This document shows positions 9,037 to 18,342 of a stretch of DNA of 64,000 nucleotides, piece by piece. Position numbers and translations under genes: made by a program. Position 1 is the first letter of the stretch. The number at the start of each line of letters is the position of its first letter. The notes beneath the pieces were generated by a model. That model made no database searches and was not told the origin of the DNA. It saw only the letters and a list, made by a program, of their open reading frames with translations. Origin of the DNA: Crocinitomicaceae bacterium (GTDB taxonomy: Bacteria; Bacteroidota; Bacteroidia; Flavobacteriales_D; Crocinitomicaceae); the NCBI GenBank assembly GCA_030730025.1, contig JANQWC010000012.1, positions 80,235 to 144,234 of the forward strand, read 5' to 3'.

Positions 9037-10167
9037 CTACAAGCGCTGCCCTAGTTTTTGAACAACTTGGTTTTTCCAAGTGACGAATTCACCACTTGCT
9101 ATTTTTTCGCGGGCCACTCTCATGAGCTCGAGGTAAAACGCCAAGTTGTGAATGGTGGCAATTTGAATACCGAGGTATTCACTTGATTTGATCAGGTGGC
9201 GCAAATAGGCTTTGGTATACACTTGATCTACCCAAACCTTACTCGACGGATCGAGCGGGCTGAAGTCATTGGCCCATTTTTGATTTTTGATATTGATGGT
9301 GCCTTCCCAAGTGTACAGAAGGCCATGACGCGCATTTCTGCTTGGCATCACGCAGTCAAACATATCTACCCCGAGGGCGATAGATTCTAGCAAATTGGTA
9401 GGCGTCCCGACTCCCATTAAATAGCGCGGTTTATCCTGCGGTAAAATATTACAAACCAAATCGGTCATTTCGTAGAGTTCGTCGTCGGGCTCCCCAACAG
9501 ACAAGCCGCCTATTGCGTTACCTACGGCATCAAATGAAGCAATAGCATGTGCAGATTCTTCTCTTAAGTCTTTGTAGGTACTGCCCTGTACAATCGGAAA
9601 CAACGCTTGCTCGTAACCATATTTAGGCTCGGTTTGCTCCATTGCGGTAAAACAGCGCCCCAACCAGCGGTGTGTGAGGTGCATAGAACGCTTGGCATAA
9701 GCGTAGTCGCAGGGATACGGCGTGCATTCGTCAAAAGCCATGATGATATCGGCGCCAATACTGCGCTGAATTTCAATGGCTCGTTCGGGCGTGAAAAAAT
9801 GGTAACTGCCGTCGATGTGCGACTGAAATTTGACGCCTTCTTCTTGAATTTTTCTTGAACCGGAAAGCGAATAAACCTGATATCCACCACTATCGGTTAA
9901 GATCGGACGCTCCCAACCCATGAACTGGTGCAAGCCACCCGCAGCCTCTAGCACGTCAGTGCCGGGTCGCAAAAACAAATGATAGGTATTGCCCAAAATG
10001 ATTTGTGCGCTGATATCGTCGCGGAGCTCTTGCTGATGCACCCCTTTTACCGAGCCAACGGTGCCAACCGGCATAAAAATGGGGGTTTCTATGGTGCCGT
10101 GGGCGGTGTGCAACCTTCCGAGGCGTGCTTTGGATTGAGAATCTGTCTTTAAAAGATCAAAGTGCAT
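9037..10167 (-). CDS. tgt: tRNA-guanine transglycosylase lacking the usual zinc cysteines
   Basis: Tgt exchanges guanine-34 of certain tRNAs for the queuosine precursor. It is 376 aa and keeps the core: TDSGGYQVYSLS (Asp92), the GIxSVGEP-like GGLSVGEPDDE, the YLMGVGTP strand and DMFDCVMPSRNARHG with the presumed nucleophile Asp. In most bacterial enzymes a CxCxxC cluster plus a His bind zinc just before the AYLxHL helix. Here the segment DPSSKVWVDQVYTKAYLRHL contains no Cys, though the His of TIHNLAFY remains. It heads a two-gene unit with the lptG-like gene. Confidence 0.94.
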   Translation of the reverse strand: MHFDLLKTDSQSKARLGRLHTAHGTIETPIFMPVGTVGSVKGVHQQELRDDISAQIILGNTYHLFLRPGTDVLEAAGGLHQFMGWERPILTDSGGYQVYSLSGSRKIQEEGVKFQSHIDGSYHFFTPERAIEIQRSIGADIIMAFDECTPYPCDYAYAKRSMHLTHRWLGRCFTAMEQTEPKYGYEQALFPIVQGSTYKDLREESAHAIASFDAVGNAIGGLSVGEPDDELYEMTDLVCNILPQDKPRYLMGVGTPTNLLESIALGVDMFDCVMPSRNARHGLLYTWEGTINIKNQKWANDFSPLDPSSKVWVDQVYTKAYLRHLIKSSEYLGIQIATIHNLAFYLELMRVAREKIASGEFVTWKNQVVQKLGQRL

Positions 10168-10191
10168 AACAATGTTGAAAAATACCTAAAG

Positions 10192-10199
10192 CAAAGATA
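10192..10199 (-). promoter_or_regulatory. -7 box for tgt-lptG
   Basis: TATCTTTG on the minus strand matches TAnnTTTG and ends 24 bases before the tgt ATG. No clear -33 element. On the other strand CATCTTTG (10221-10228), one mismatch from consensus, precedes the glycosyltransferase gene by 9 bases. Confidence 0.5.
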
Positions 10200-10237
10200 C
10201 GGGTATTTAATTTCCCTAGACATCTTTGTACTCAGAG

Positions 10238-11374
10238 ATGACCTACTTACCTAGCATTCAAAACGATTATTGGGCATATTTGCTTTTCAGCGGCATTTTT
10301 TTGGGCGCCGTTCAATTATTTTATGTGCTTTATTTTTACGCCCGCTTTGCCTTTAAAAGCAAGAAAGCAAAGCCAGAAGCACCCAATTACCCGCCTGTTT
10401 CCGTCATTATAGCTGCTCGAAACGAATCCGACAACCTTTACGAGCACCTACCCACGGTGCTGAGTCAAGATTACCCACAATATGAAGTGGTTGTCGTCAA
10501 TAACCAAAGTATCGACGACAGCAATTGGATTTTAACTGCCTTCGCACATCAATTCAAGCAATTAAAAGTGGTCGAAATCTCGCGTAGCCCACACCTTAAA
10601 CTCGGCAAGAAACTCCCCATTACACTGGGCATCAAAGCGGCATCTTACGACCATTTTGTGCTCACCGATGCCGATTGTCAGCCCCTGAGCTCTCAATGGC
10701 TCAAACAAGTGATGAGCAAGTTCAATACGAAGCAACAACTTGTCATTGGCTATAGTCCTTTTACCAAAACCAAAGGTTTTTTCAATAAGCTGGTGCGCTA
10801 TGACAACGCCTGGATGGGCGCAAGCGGTTTTAGTTACGCCCTAGCTGGCAATGCGTTCAAAGCAAACGGACGCAATTTAGCCTATTCAAAGCAATTGTTT
10901 CAAAAAGTCAACGGCTTCAAATCTCATTATGCCATTAGCCCAGGCGACGACGACCTCCTCTTAAAAGACGCCCTAAAATTCAGCAAGGTCAACATCTCCG
11001 AAGATCCCAGTTCATTTGTCCGGTCTGCGGCACCAGCAACTTGGTCCGATTGGCTCAGACAAAAAGCTAAATACCACATCAGTTCTGCACGTTATTCGTT
11101 TATTAAGAAAGTATTGTTAGGAATCTATCCCCTCAGTCTGATTTTGATGTGGATTTCTTTTGTTGCTTTGTGCATGAATTTAAATTACTTGCCTCTAGGG
11201 GCGAGTATATTTACAGGCATCATTGCAATCAAATGGTGGCTACAAGGTACTTGCCTGAATCGACTCGGCGAAAAGAAACTCATGTTGTTTTTTCCAGCCT
11301 GGGATTTATGCTACAGTATCCTGATGCCCATCGTTTACTACATATCCGAAAGGCAAAAATATTACCGATGGTAG
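10238..11374 (+). CDS. membrane glycosyltransferase, family 2
   Basis: This GT-A fold glycosyltransferase (378 aa) is inserted in the inner membrane. One membrane segment near residues 12-32 is followed by the catalytic domain: VSVIIAARNESDNL, the metal-binding LTDADC (DxD), and GDDDLLLKDA as the acceptor-side acidic motif. Three hydrophobic segments close the protein. It probably adds sugars to a lipid carrier or an exopolysaccharide, but donor and acceptor are unknown. I chose the ATG at 10238 over the TTG at 10226. The stop overlaps the start of the sigma factor gene (ATGGTAG). Confidence 0.82.
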   Translation: MTYLPSIQNDYWAYLLFSGIFLGAVQLFYVLYFYARFAFKSKKAKPEAPNYPPVSVIIAARNESDNLYEHLPTVLSQDYPQYEVVVVNNQSIDDSNWILTAFAHQFKQLKVVEISRSPHLKLGKKLPITLGIKAASYDHFVLTDADCQPLSSQWLKQVMSKFNTKQQLVIGYSPFTKTKGFFNKLVRYDNAWMGASGFSYALAGNAFKANGRNLAYSKQLFQKVNGFKSHYAISPGDDDLLLKDALKFSKVNISEDPSSFVRSAAPATWSDWLRQKAKYHISSARYSFIKKVLLGIYPLSLILMWISFVALCMNLNYLPLGASIFTGIIAIKWWLQGTCLNRLGEKKLMLFFPAWDLCYSILMPIVYYISERQKYYRW

Positions 11375-11973
11375 AACACGAGCATTTATCTGATAAAGCC
11401 AAACAAGACCTGCACCTGGTTGCTGCAGCCCGTTCTGGAAGCCAAGCCGCCTACGCAGATCTTTTGGACCGCTACCGCGACTCCATCTACTTCATGATGC
11501 TCAAGATGGTCAAAAACTCCGACGATGCCGATGACCTCACCATAGAGGCATTCGGAAAAGCATTTGCCCGACTAGACCAATACTCTCCGAGCTTCGCCTT
11601 TAGTACTTGGCTCTTCAAAATTGCCTCCAACAACTGCATCGATTTTATCCGCAAAAAACGCATAGAGGTCACGTCCATTGACCGAGGCATCACCACCAGC
11701 GACGGCGAACGCATGCACATAGATGCGAAATCTCAAACCCTGAATCCGGAAGAAACCATTATTCAAGGCCAGCGCTTGATACACATGCGCTTGTTGGTCA
11801 GTAAGCTCAAGCCTAAATACCGCGAACTCGTTGAGAAGCGTTATTTTGAAGAAAAAAGCTACGAAGAAATCGCCGAAGAACTCAACTTGCCACTCGGTAC
11901 CGTCAAAGCACAACTATTCCGCGCCCGAGACTTCTTAGCCGCCATGATGCAGCAGACCAAAGACAGCATCTAA
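11368..11973 (+). CDS. ECF-type RNA polymerase sigma factor
   Basis: This is a 201-aa sigma-70 family factor with region 2 (DLLDRYRDSIYFMML to TWLFKIASNNCIDFIRKKR, about residues 28-95) and region 4 (YRELVEKRYFEEKSYEEIAEEL to VKAQLFRARDFL, about 148-192). The linker of about 50 residues is longer than in the smallest ECF factors. No anti-sigma gene is adjacent. The track ORF begins at 11149 inside the glycosyltransferase; the ATG at 11368 gives the expected N-terminus. It overlaps the glycosyltransferase by 7 bases and rsmG by 1 base, so all three are co-translated. Confidence 0.9.
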   Translation: MVEHEHLSDKAKQDLHLVAAARSGSQAAYADLLDRYRDSIYFMMLKMVKNSDDADDLTIEAFGKAFARLDQYSPSFAFSTWLFKIASNNCIDFIRKKRIEVTSIDRGITTSDGERMHIDAKSQTLNPEETIIQGQRLIHMRLLVSKLKPKYRELVEKRYFEEKSYEEIAEELNLPLGTVKAQLFRARDFLAAMMQQTKDSI

Positions 11974-12599
11974 TGACCCTTCTTCAGCACTACTTTCCCG
12001 ACCTAAGCCAAGAACAAATTCAGCAATTCGCAGCTTTAGAAGCGCTTTATCACGAATGGAACGCACAAATCAATGTCATCTCTAGAAAAGACACCGAGCA
12101 CTTTTACGAAAGACACGTCTTGCACTCTTTGGCCATTGCAAAAGTGGCGCAGTTCTTGCCCGGGGCTCAAGTTTTAGATATTGGCACCGGAGGAGGTTTC
12201 CCGGGTATTCCGCTCGCCATTCTTTTTCCAGAGGTGCAATTTCATTTGGTCGATTCCATCGGAAAAAAGATCAAGGTGGTACAAGAAGTAGCTGCAAGCC
12301 TTGGTTTGCAAAATGTAAAAGCCAGCCACGCCAGAGCAGAAAGCATCAAAGAACGCTACGATTTTATCGTCAGTAGAGCCGTCACTCAAATGCCTGTATT
12401 TTTAACATGGGTAAAAGGCAAGAGCGCCAAAAAGAACTTACACACCTTCAAAAATGGGATTTTCTACCTCAAGGGTGGAGACCTCAGCGAAGAACTCGCA
12501 GGAATCAAATATCCTTATAAAGAGTTTCCAATATCAGCATTCTACAAAGAGGACTTCTTTGAAACCAAAAAGGTGGTTTACGTGCAATTAGTACCCTAA
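11973..12599 (+). CDS. rsmG: 16S rRNA (guanine-527-N7)-methyltransferase
   Basis: RsmG (GidB) methylates G527 of 16S rRNA with SAM. The SAM-binding motif VLDIGTGGGFPGIPLA is at about residues 67-82, with the acidic LVDSIGKKIKVV following, and FIVSRAV near 132 is typical. Length 208 aa is normal. The start overlaps the sigma-factor stop (TAATG). It converges with ispF with only 3 bases between the stops and no terminator hairpin. Confidence 0.94.
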   Translation: MTLLQHYFPDLSQEQIQQFAALEALYHEWNAQINVISRKDTEHFYERHVLHSLAIAKVAQFLPGAQVLDIGTGGGFPGIPLAILFPEVQFHLVDSIGKKIKVVQEVAASLGLQNVKASHARAESIKERYDFIVSRAVTQMPVFLTWVKGKSAKKNLHTFKNGIFYLKGGDLSEELAGIKYPYKEFPISAFYKEDFFETKKVVYVQLVP

Positions 12600-12602
12600 T
12601 CG

Positions 12603-13094
12603 CTAAAGCTGATAGAGCAAAGCCGACGCATACGCTTTAATAGCGCGTTGCTCGCCAAAAGAATCAACTTTTTCGTGGGTTGTGGCCTTGATGCTGATTT
12701 CGTCGCTAGCCAAATCTAATATACCTGCCAAAACGAGCTGCATTTGTTCGATATGCGGATTGACTTTTGGCGTTTCTAAAATAACGGTCGCGTCGATATT
12801 GACAATGCCGTAACCCTTTTCACTCACCAATCTATAAACTTCTTTGAGCAGAATCTTAGAATCGATGCCTTTGTATTTGGGATCTGTATCGGAGAAGTGA
12901 AAACCGATATCTCTGAGGGCTAAAGCCCCGAGCAAAGCATCGCAAATGGCATGAATCAGTACATCTGCATCTGAATGACCAACTGCGCCGAGTGGAGATG
13001 GCAATTGAATACCGCCAATCCAGAGCGGATAACCCTCCGCGAGCTGATGGACATCTACGCCGTAGCCAATGCGCAATTTGGGTTTGGACTGCAT
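12603..13094 (-). CDS. ispF: 2-C-methyl-D-erythritol 2,4-cyclodiphosphate synthase
   Basis: IspF forms the cyclic diphosphate in the MEP route to isoprenoids. The Zn ligands Asp14 and His16 lie in GYGVDVHQL, and the third His in the GHSDADVLIHAICDAL stretch near residue 48. FHFSDTDPKYKG and the C-terminal KATTHEKV are also canonical. It is 163 aa. The ATG abuts the porV stop with no gap, so ispF is the last gene of a porU-porV-ispF transcript; ispF next to porV is common in flavobacteria. Confidence 0.95.
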   Translation of the reverse strand: MQSKPKLRIGYGVDVHQLAEGYPLWIGGIQLPSPLGAVGHSDADVLIHAICDALLGALALRDIGFHFSDTDPKYKGIDSKILLKEVYRLVSEKGYGIVNIDATVILETPKVNPHIEQMQLVLAGILDLASDEISIKATTHEKVDSFGEQRAIKAYASALLYQL

Positions 13095-14357
13095 TTAGTT
13101 TCCGCCGAGGTTGAGACGCAAGGTAAAGCGCAAGGTATTGGCCAACGGGCTCTGGCGACCATTGAGCGAAGCCAAATAGGAGAAGTCAATAGCGAACATA
13201 TTGTACTTGAGGGAAGCGCCTAAATTCAAAAACTGGCGATTTCCTTTGTTTTTGTTTTCGTAAAACACGCCGCCACGCAAAGCCAATACATCGCTGTACC
13301 ACCACTCTGCACCTGCTGCAATATTGATTTCTGCCAATTCTTCTTTGAGGCGGGTGCCTTTGACAACTTCGTAAGCGCCTGCTGTATTTTGAATGTAGTT
13401 ACCATTTTCATCTTCGGCTAAAACACCTGGTGCGTCATAGAAAGATTGCATCATGGAAGTGATGATCCCTACATCGCCGTCCATCCCGGCTAACATGACG
13501 TAGTCGCCATTGATCAGCTTGTAAATTGCTGGCGTTGGCACCAATAAACGCTGTAGATCCACTGAAAATGTCACTTTGTTGTATTCGTCGAATTCGGCCA
13601 AAAAGCTATTGCCAATTTTGAGGTTCATCGGGATGAAATCGCGGCGAGACAATTCTGAGTATGAAACCTTGTTACCGATGTTATTGATGGTCATGCCGAA
13701 GGTATATGTGCCGTCGGTGCTACCGATATGAGCGTCGTCGTTGAAATAACTAAATGATAAATCTGCGGCACCTACAACACCTGGCTTGGTATTGACGCCC
13801 GCAACAGTTAAGCCACCCGTTAAATTCGAGTATGCAAATTTGCCATTGACACCAATACTAAAACGCTCAGCCAATTTGAAAGCATAAGCACCTACGAGCT
13901 CAAACTCACTTGGTTTGTCGTCGCGAAGGACATCGCCGTTGATATCGGTAAATGTGATTTCACCAAGGCTAAAATAACGCAGCGCACCACCAACTGAGTG
14001 CACTTTATTGAGCTGCTTGTAGCCCGCTAAATATGACAAATGGATGTCGTTGGTGAGTTGACGCAACCACGGCGTATAAGACAAACTTACTTCAGATTTT
14101 TGCTTGGCAAAGCTCAATAGCGATGTGTTCCAATAGACCGATGTCGAGTTGGCGCTGAGCGCTGTTCCGGCGTCGCCCATACCGCCTGCGCGAGAGTCTG
14201 GGGTAATGGCCATGAAGGGCAATGAAGTTGTAAGGGTATTGAGCTGCAGGTCGTTGTCGGTGACGCCAGAACCGCCCGTAGGCTGAGCAAAAGCGTTTTG
14301 AGAAACGAATACCAAACAAATACTGAGTGCTAATGTGTAAAATCCAGAACTTTTCAT
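13095..14357 (-). CDS. porV: T9SS outer-membrane protein PorV (LptO)
   Basis: PorV is a FadL-like outer-membrane beta-barrel that carries T9SS cargo from the translocon to the attachment complex. The 420-aa protein has a signal peptide ending in FAQ (about residue 24). A PorV-type start to the barrel follows: LPFMAITPDSRAGGMGDAGTALS and SVYWNTSLLSF. Alternating beta strands run to an aromatic/LRLNLGG end. It lies 33 bases downstream of porU and directly upstream of ispF. The identity rests on family resemblance plus the porU neighbour. Confidence 0.92.
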   Translation of the reverse strand: MKSSGFYTLALSICLVFVSQNAFAQPTGGSGVTDNDLQLNTLTTSLPFMAITPDSRAGGMGDAGTALSANSTSVYWNTSLLSFAKQKSEVSLSYTPWLRQLTNDIHLSYLAGYKQLNKVHSVGGALRYFSLGEITFTDINGDVLRDDKPSEFELVGAYAFKLAERFSIGVNGKFAYSNLTGGLTVAGVNTKPGVVGAADLSFSYFNDDAHIGSTDGTYTFGMTINNIGNKVSYSELSRRDFIPMNLKIGNSFLAEFDEYNKVTFSVDLQRLLVPTPAIYKLINGDYVMLAGMDGDVGIITSMMQSFYDAPGVLAEDENGNYIQNTAGAYEVVKGTRLKEELAEINIAAGAEWWYSDVLALRGGVFYENKNKGNRQFLNLGASLKYNMFAIDFSYLASLNGRQSPLANTLRFTLRLNLGGN

Positions 14358-14390
14358 AGAGAGGGTAAAGATAGGGAATTTGAGGAATTT

Positions 14391-17300
14391 TTATTTTAAG
14401 ATCACAAGTTTTTCGGTTTGCTCTGCATAAGCGCCATCTGGCGTTTGTACCCTTAAGCGGTAAAGATAAGTACCTCTTGCAAGTTCAGCACCAAAATCAT
14501 CGCGGCCGTCCCAATACAAACCGGCTATTCTGAAGCCGCTAGTGGGCACTTCTTGAGCGATGGTTTTGACCAAACGGCCCGAAACGGTAAAGATTTGAAT
14601 TTGCACATCTAATGAAGAACAAGATTGGTTGTGTTCAAACATGAATTCGGTGCGCGTTGTAAAAGGATTAGGGTAGTTGAGCACATGTTGTAAGATGGGC
14701 TCTTCTTTGGATTGCACCACAAAATCAATCTGAGACGTGGATGAATTGTTATTGACATCCCAAACCTTTAAAGAGAGTGTATGCGGGCCAGGGCTTAAGT
14801 TTTGGAACTGATAACGCACCTCACCAGACTGATACGCATCGAGGTTCGCCGCATAAAAATCATTGAGCACAATTGGCTGAGCAGTTTGTCCATCGAGTAC
14901 CGCAACGATATCGTGGCCGATGCCATTGCCAACCGTATTGATGCCGTTATCGTCGGTTACCTTTGCCAAAAGCACCGGGTTTTCATCGGTCACGGATCCA
15001 TTGACAAAACCTTCTTGGTTCATGTAAAGTTGTACCGTTGGACCTTGGTCATCGGCTACGCCGTTCGGATCAATGCCACCTACATAAAACAAGGTATCAA
15101 AGCCTTGCGCATCGGTTTGTCCGTTGTGGCCATAATAGGAGATTTTTCCGAAATCAATTTGTAGCGCAATATCTTTAGGAACCACAAATTCGAACTCAAA
15201 TTGGCCATTGGTGATACTGCTTTGTCCGCGGTAGATGCGGTTGGTTTGCTGCTCATAAGCAATAATCGGTGAGGCTTCGTCCTGACCAAGTGTATTTTGA
15301 ATTTTTCGCTTGTCAAAAACAGTTGGTGTGAGCACGCCATTCCAACCCGTCAAAACAGTGCCGCTGAAGTCTTCAATATGGCCCTTGATGTTCACTTTGC
15401 TCAAGGCCCGTAGCGTATCCAATTGTTGCTGCGGATCGAGGCCGTTGATGCTATCCGTAACAATGCGGTATCGGGGCAAAGCCAAGCGCAGCGCAGGATC
15501 GCCAATAAGCGTAAAGCTTCTTTTATTTGAAGAGCTCACCGATGCGGCATTTTTGGTTCTGCGCGCAATTTCGCCAAACTCATATGCTTCACCATTGGGG
15601 TAGCGATTGAAAACGCGTTCAATCAATTTGATGCCGATATTACTGTTGACCCCGAAGTATACAGAGCGCGTGGTGGTGAGCATGGCAATGGCACCACCAG
15701 CCGGATTGAGGTACAACCACTCCCCTGCAGATACGCGCTCAGGGTCATCAAAACGCGTGAACTCGCACGTTGCAGAAACAAACAAATTCAAAGCATGAAT
15801 ATTGCTCCAGCTATTGACTTGATCTACCGTAACCACACGCTCCTCGGCCAGGCCAACTTCTCCCCCATGACCAATATAATTGGCAACAAGTACACCGCGT
15901 TGGATATTGGCATCTATAGCATTGACCATTGCAGGAAAGCGCTCGCCACCCGCAGTTATGACCTTCGGAAAGGCGTCCATGTAAAGTTTGTTGTAGTTGA
16001 TTTCAGGGTTCAACATTTTAGAAATTCCGTACTGCGGTTCGGCATCTGTGTTGATGAAATAGCCGCCCTCGCGGTTGTCGGTCATGAGCAAGTATTGGTT
16101 GCGCCAATCGCCAAAAGTTTTGTCGGTTTGGGTTCCCATGCAACATGAACTTGTCACTGGATAAAAATTTGAGCCATTTTTCATGTAATGCTCAATTTTA
16201 TCGACCATTTGTTTGGCCTGTAAACTGCTGCTGACAATAATACGCCCTACCCCAATATCCATCATGTCGGCTGCACTCATCGATTCTGCGTCGTCGAGCA
16301 AACCAAAAAAATCATCCACCACCATAGCGTCAATAGCGTTTTCACTGCTGAGCATTTGATAGGTCACGATGAAATTATTGTTATTGGGTTCTCTGTTTTT
16401 AGGGTCGTAGGTACCATCGCCAAATAGGAGCAGGTATTTAGGTTTAGCAGCGGGGTCGTTGAGGAGTGCGCGGTCGTAGAACATCTTGACAAAGCGGCGA
16501 ATGGCCCCTGGATCTTGCATGCCAGAGCTGAACTCGTTGTAAATAGCTTGGGGCTGTACCACATGAACAGTGAGTCCGTTGGCGCGGTGTAGATCTGCTA
16601 AGCGATTGGCTTCTGATAAAAAATCTGGATGCGAGACCATTAAATAGTCTGCAAATGGAAGCTGATGCAAGTTTTGAAATGACACACTACCCACTTTTTC
16701 TGGTGTAAAAAACGATGCGCCGCTCGCCATCACCAATTCCTTGTATACTGCTGCTGTTTTGAACGTTCCTTGATTGCCCTGCACCGTTAGTGGAATGCGA
16801 ACCGGCACGTGGCGATCAGAAACATCCCAAACAAAGGTAATTGCATTGACGCTGCCAATCTCATAGCTCGCCCAGTTTGCCGCAGCACCCCATTTTGAAA
16901 CGCGAAAATTCTGCTGAGACCCCGCTAAGATGAGGTTGCGCTGGGCGTTGATCAAAATACGATCGAGATAGGTTACCACATTTGGATTCAGTCTATTGAC
17001 CGTTAAAGACAGATTGAGGGCTGAACTTGGCGTAGAATCGGTACAAAGCAGCGTACCGCGTTGGTAATAAGACCCCGAATGCGGCATGACCATTTGACCA
17101 AGCAACTCTGAACCGTTCTTCAAGGAAATTTGATTGCCTGTAGTCCTCGAATTGGAGGCAAAAGAAACCTGAAAACGAACTGGCGCAGTAGTTATGTTTG
17201 GAATCGTAAAATTGAAATTCTGACTGAGATTGACATCGAACTCTTCCCCATACCAGCGCTGTCCACCTTTCACCAAGTTTTCGAGGTCATTTTCATAGAC

Positions 17301-18218
17301 GTCACGGTAGTCATATGCAGTTACTATTGTATCTGCGGGCGCATCGATGACAGAAGCGTCGACAATACGCAAGGGCGCAACGTCAGAACCAACATATATA
17401 TAATAGTATGACTGATCTGAGTAAGGGTGTCTCACCTGAGTGTATTGATTGCCGCCTGAGAGCTCCCAGCGATGCGCTCCCCACCCATAAAACAATAAAT
17501 AATCATTGGCATCAAATGTACCGTCAGCTTCTCCGCTCACCACAATTGCATTTTGAGCTAAATCATCTGTAATTGGGCTCGAATTAGCTTCGGCAATGAC
17601 ACCTTCTCCGTTACCATATATATGAATGTGCGCTGGATTCAAATTGGTGGTATTGAATCCGCAAGCTTCTAAAAAGGGTTTGTCAATTTTATAAATCCCA
17701 TCCTTATTGACAGCAATGCGATACCATTTGCCTGTGGTACTACCCAAGACAGAAGAACTTACGTAATCCTTGGTCTGAAAATTAGTCTTTGCTTTAAAAA
17801 GGTAATCTACTTGAACCAAGCGCTCTAGTGAACCATTCACAGTGCGCATTGGTAAAATGTAACAAGAGAATAATGGCTGGCCGCCATCCGAAACAATTTT
17901 AGCCTCGATTTGGGCCTTATCCGAAAAAGCCAAGCCCAAACGCTCGTATATCAGCTGCTGCGCTTTAGGTATTTTTTCGTACACCACTGCAAGTATTTCA
18001 ACTTCTTGTTGCATCGAGCCATGCTTCTGTTGAATGGCATAAAAAGGCTGACCATTATCGAGACCAAAACCTTTAACTGTTTGGACATCATAGCCTTCTT
18101 CACCTATATTTACGCGCTCGGTGCCGCTCCAGTCTAAAACGATGGTTTGGACCTGCGCAGCGGAGGAGAAGCTGGCGATTAAACATAAAAAAAGAAAGCA
18201 ATTGCGAAAATAAATCAT
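14391..18218 (-). CDS. porU: type IX secretion sortase PorU
   Basis: PorU is the gingipain-family (C25) sortase that removes the C-terminal sorting domain of T9SS cargo at the cell surface and helps attach A-LPS in species that make it. The signal peptide ends at SSAAQ (about residue 21). The C25 domain covers roughly residues 510-930, with catalytic His near 783 (YIGHGGEVG) and Cys near 817 (SATCEFTRFDD). A C-terminal FlgD-like sorting-type domain begins at LNYPNPF near 1185 and ends in EKLVILK. Length 1275 aa is in the family range. It is the first gene of porU-porV-ispF. Confidence 0.94.
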   Translation of the reverse strand: MIYFRNCFLFLCLIASFSSAAQVQTIVLDWSGTERVNIGEEGYDVQTVKGFGLDNGQPFYAIQQKHGSMQQEVEILAVVYEKIPKAQQLIYERLGLAFSDKAQIEAKIVSDGGQPLFSCYILPMRTVNGSLERLVQVDYLFKAKTNFQTKDYVSSSVLGSTTGKWYRIAVNKDGIYKIDKPFLEACGFNTTNLNPAHIHIYGNGEGVIAEANSSPITDDLAQNAIVVSGEADGTFDANDYLLFYGWGAHRWELSGGNQYTQVRHPYSDQSYYYIYVGSDVAPLRIVDASVIDAPADTIVTAYDYRDVYENDLENLVKGGQRWYGEEFDVNLSQNFNFTIPNITTAPVRFQVSFASNSRTTGNQISLKNGSELLGQMVMPHSGSYYQRGTLLCTDSTPSSALNLSLTVNRLNPNVVTYLDRILINAQRNLILAGSQQNFRVSKWGAAANWASYEIGSVNAITFVWDVSDRHVPVRIPLTVQGNQGTFKTAAVYKELVMASGASFFTPEKVGSVSFQNLHQLPFADYLMVSHPDFLSEANRLADLHRANGLTVHVVQPQAIYNEFSSGMQDPGAIRRFVKMFYDRALLNDPAAKPKYLLLFGDGTYDPKNREPNNNNFIVTYQMLSSENAIDAMVVDDFFGLLDDAESMSAADMMDIGVGRIIVSSSLQAKQMVDKIEHYMKNGSNFYPVTSSCCMGTQTDKTFGDWRNQYLLMTDNREGGYFINTDAEPQYGISKMLNPEINYNKLYMDAFPKVITAGGERFPAMVNAIDANIQRGVLVANYIGHGGEVGLAEERVVTVDQVNSWSNIHALNLFVSATCEFTRFDDPERVSAGEWLYLNPAGGAIAMLTTTRSVYFGVNSNIGIKLIERVFNRYPNGEAYEFGEIARRTKNAASVSSSNKRSFTLIGDPALRLALPRYRIVTDSINGLDPQQQLDTLRALSKVNIKGHIEDFSGTVLTGWNGVLTPTVFDKRKIQNTLGQDEASPIIAYEQQTNRIYRGQSSITNGQFEFEFVVPKDIALQIDFGKISYYGHNGQTDAQGFDTLFYVGGIDPNGVADDQGPTVQLYMNQEGFVNGSVTDENPVLLAKVTDDNGINTVGNGIGHDIVAVLDGQTAQPIVLNDFYAANLDAYQSGEVRYQFQNLSPGPHTLSLKVWDVNNNSSTSQIDFVVQSKEEPILQHVLNYPNPFTTRTEFMFEHNQSCSSLDVQIQIFTVSGRLVKTIAQEVPTSGFRIAGLYWDGRDDFGAELARGTYLYRLRVQTPDGAYAEQTEKLVILK

Positions 18219-18342
18219 GAAACTTGGAGTTTTAAGCGCTAGAAAAACGTCAATTTATTTATTTTATTTGAATAAATATTCGATATTTGTAACCTTTGAA
18301 ACCTGAATAACGTTAAGATTGTTCGTGCTAAAACCAACTTTC

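Noticed and set aside
14802-15164. 120-aa plus-strand ORF opposite porU
   Set aside because: It has no family motif and lies inside the conserved part of porU.
18265-18283. GAATA-AA-TATTC repeat in the porU/sprF intergenic region
   Set aside because: Only 5-bp arms in an AT-rich stretch of 125 bases, with no link to a promoter box that I could defend.
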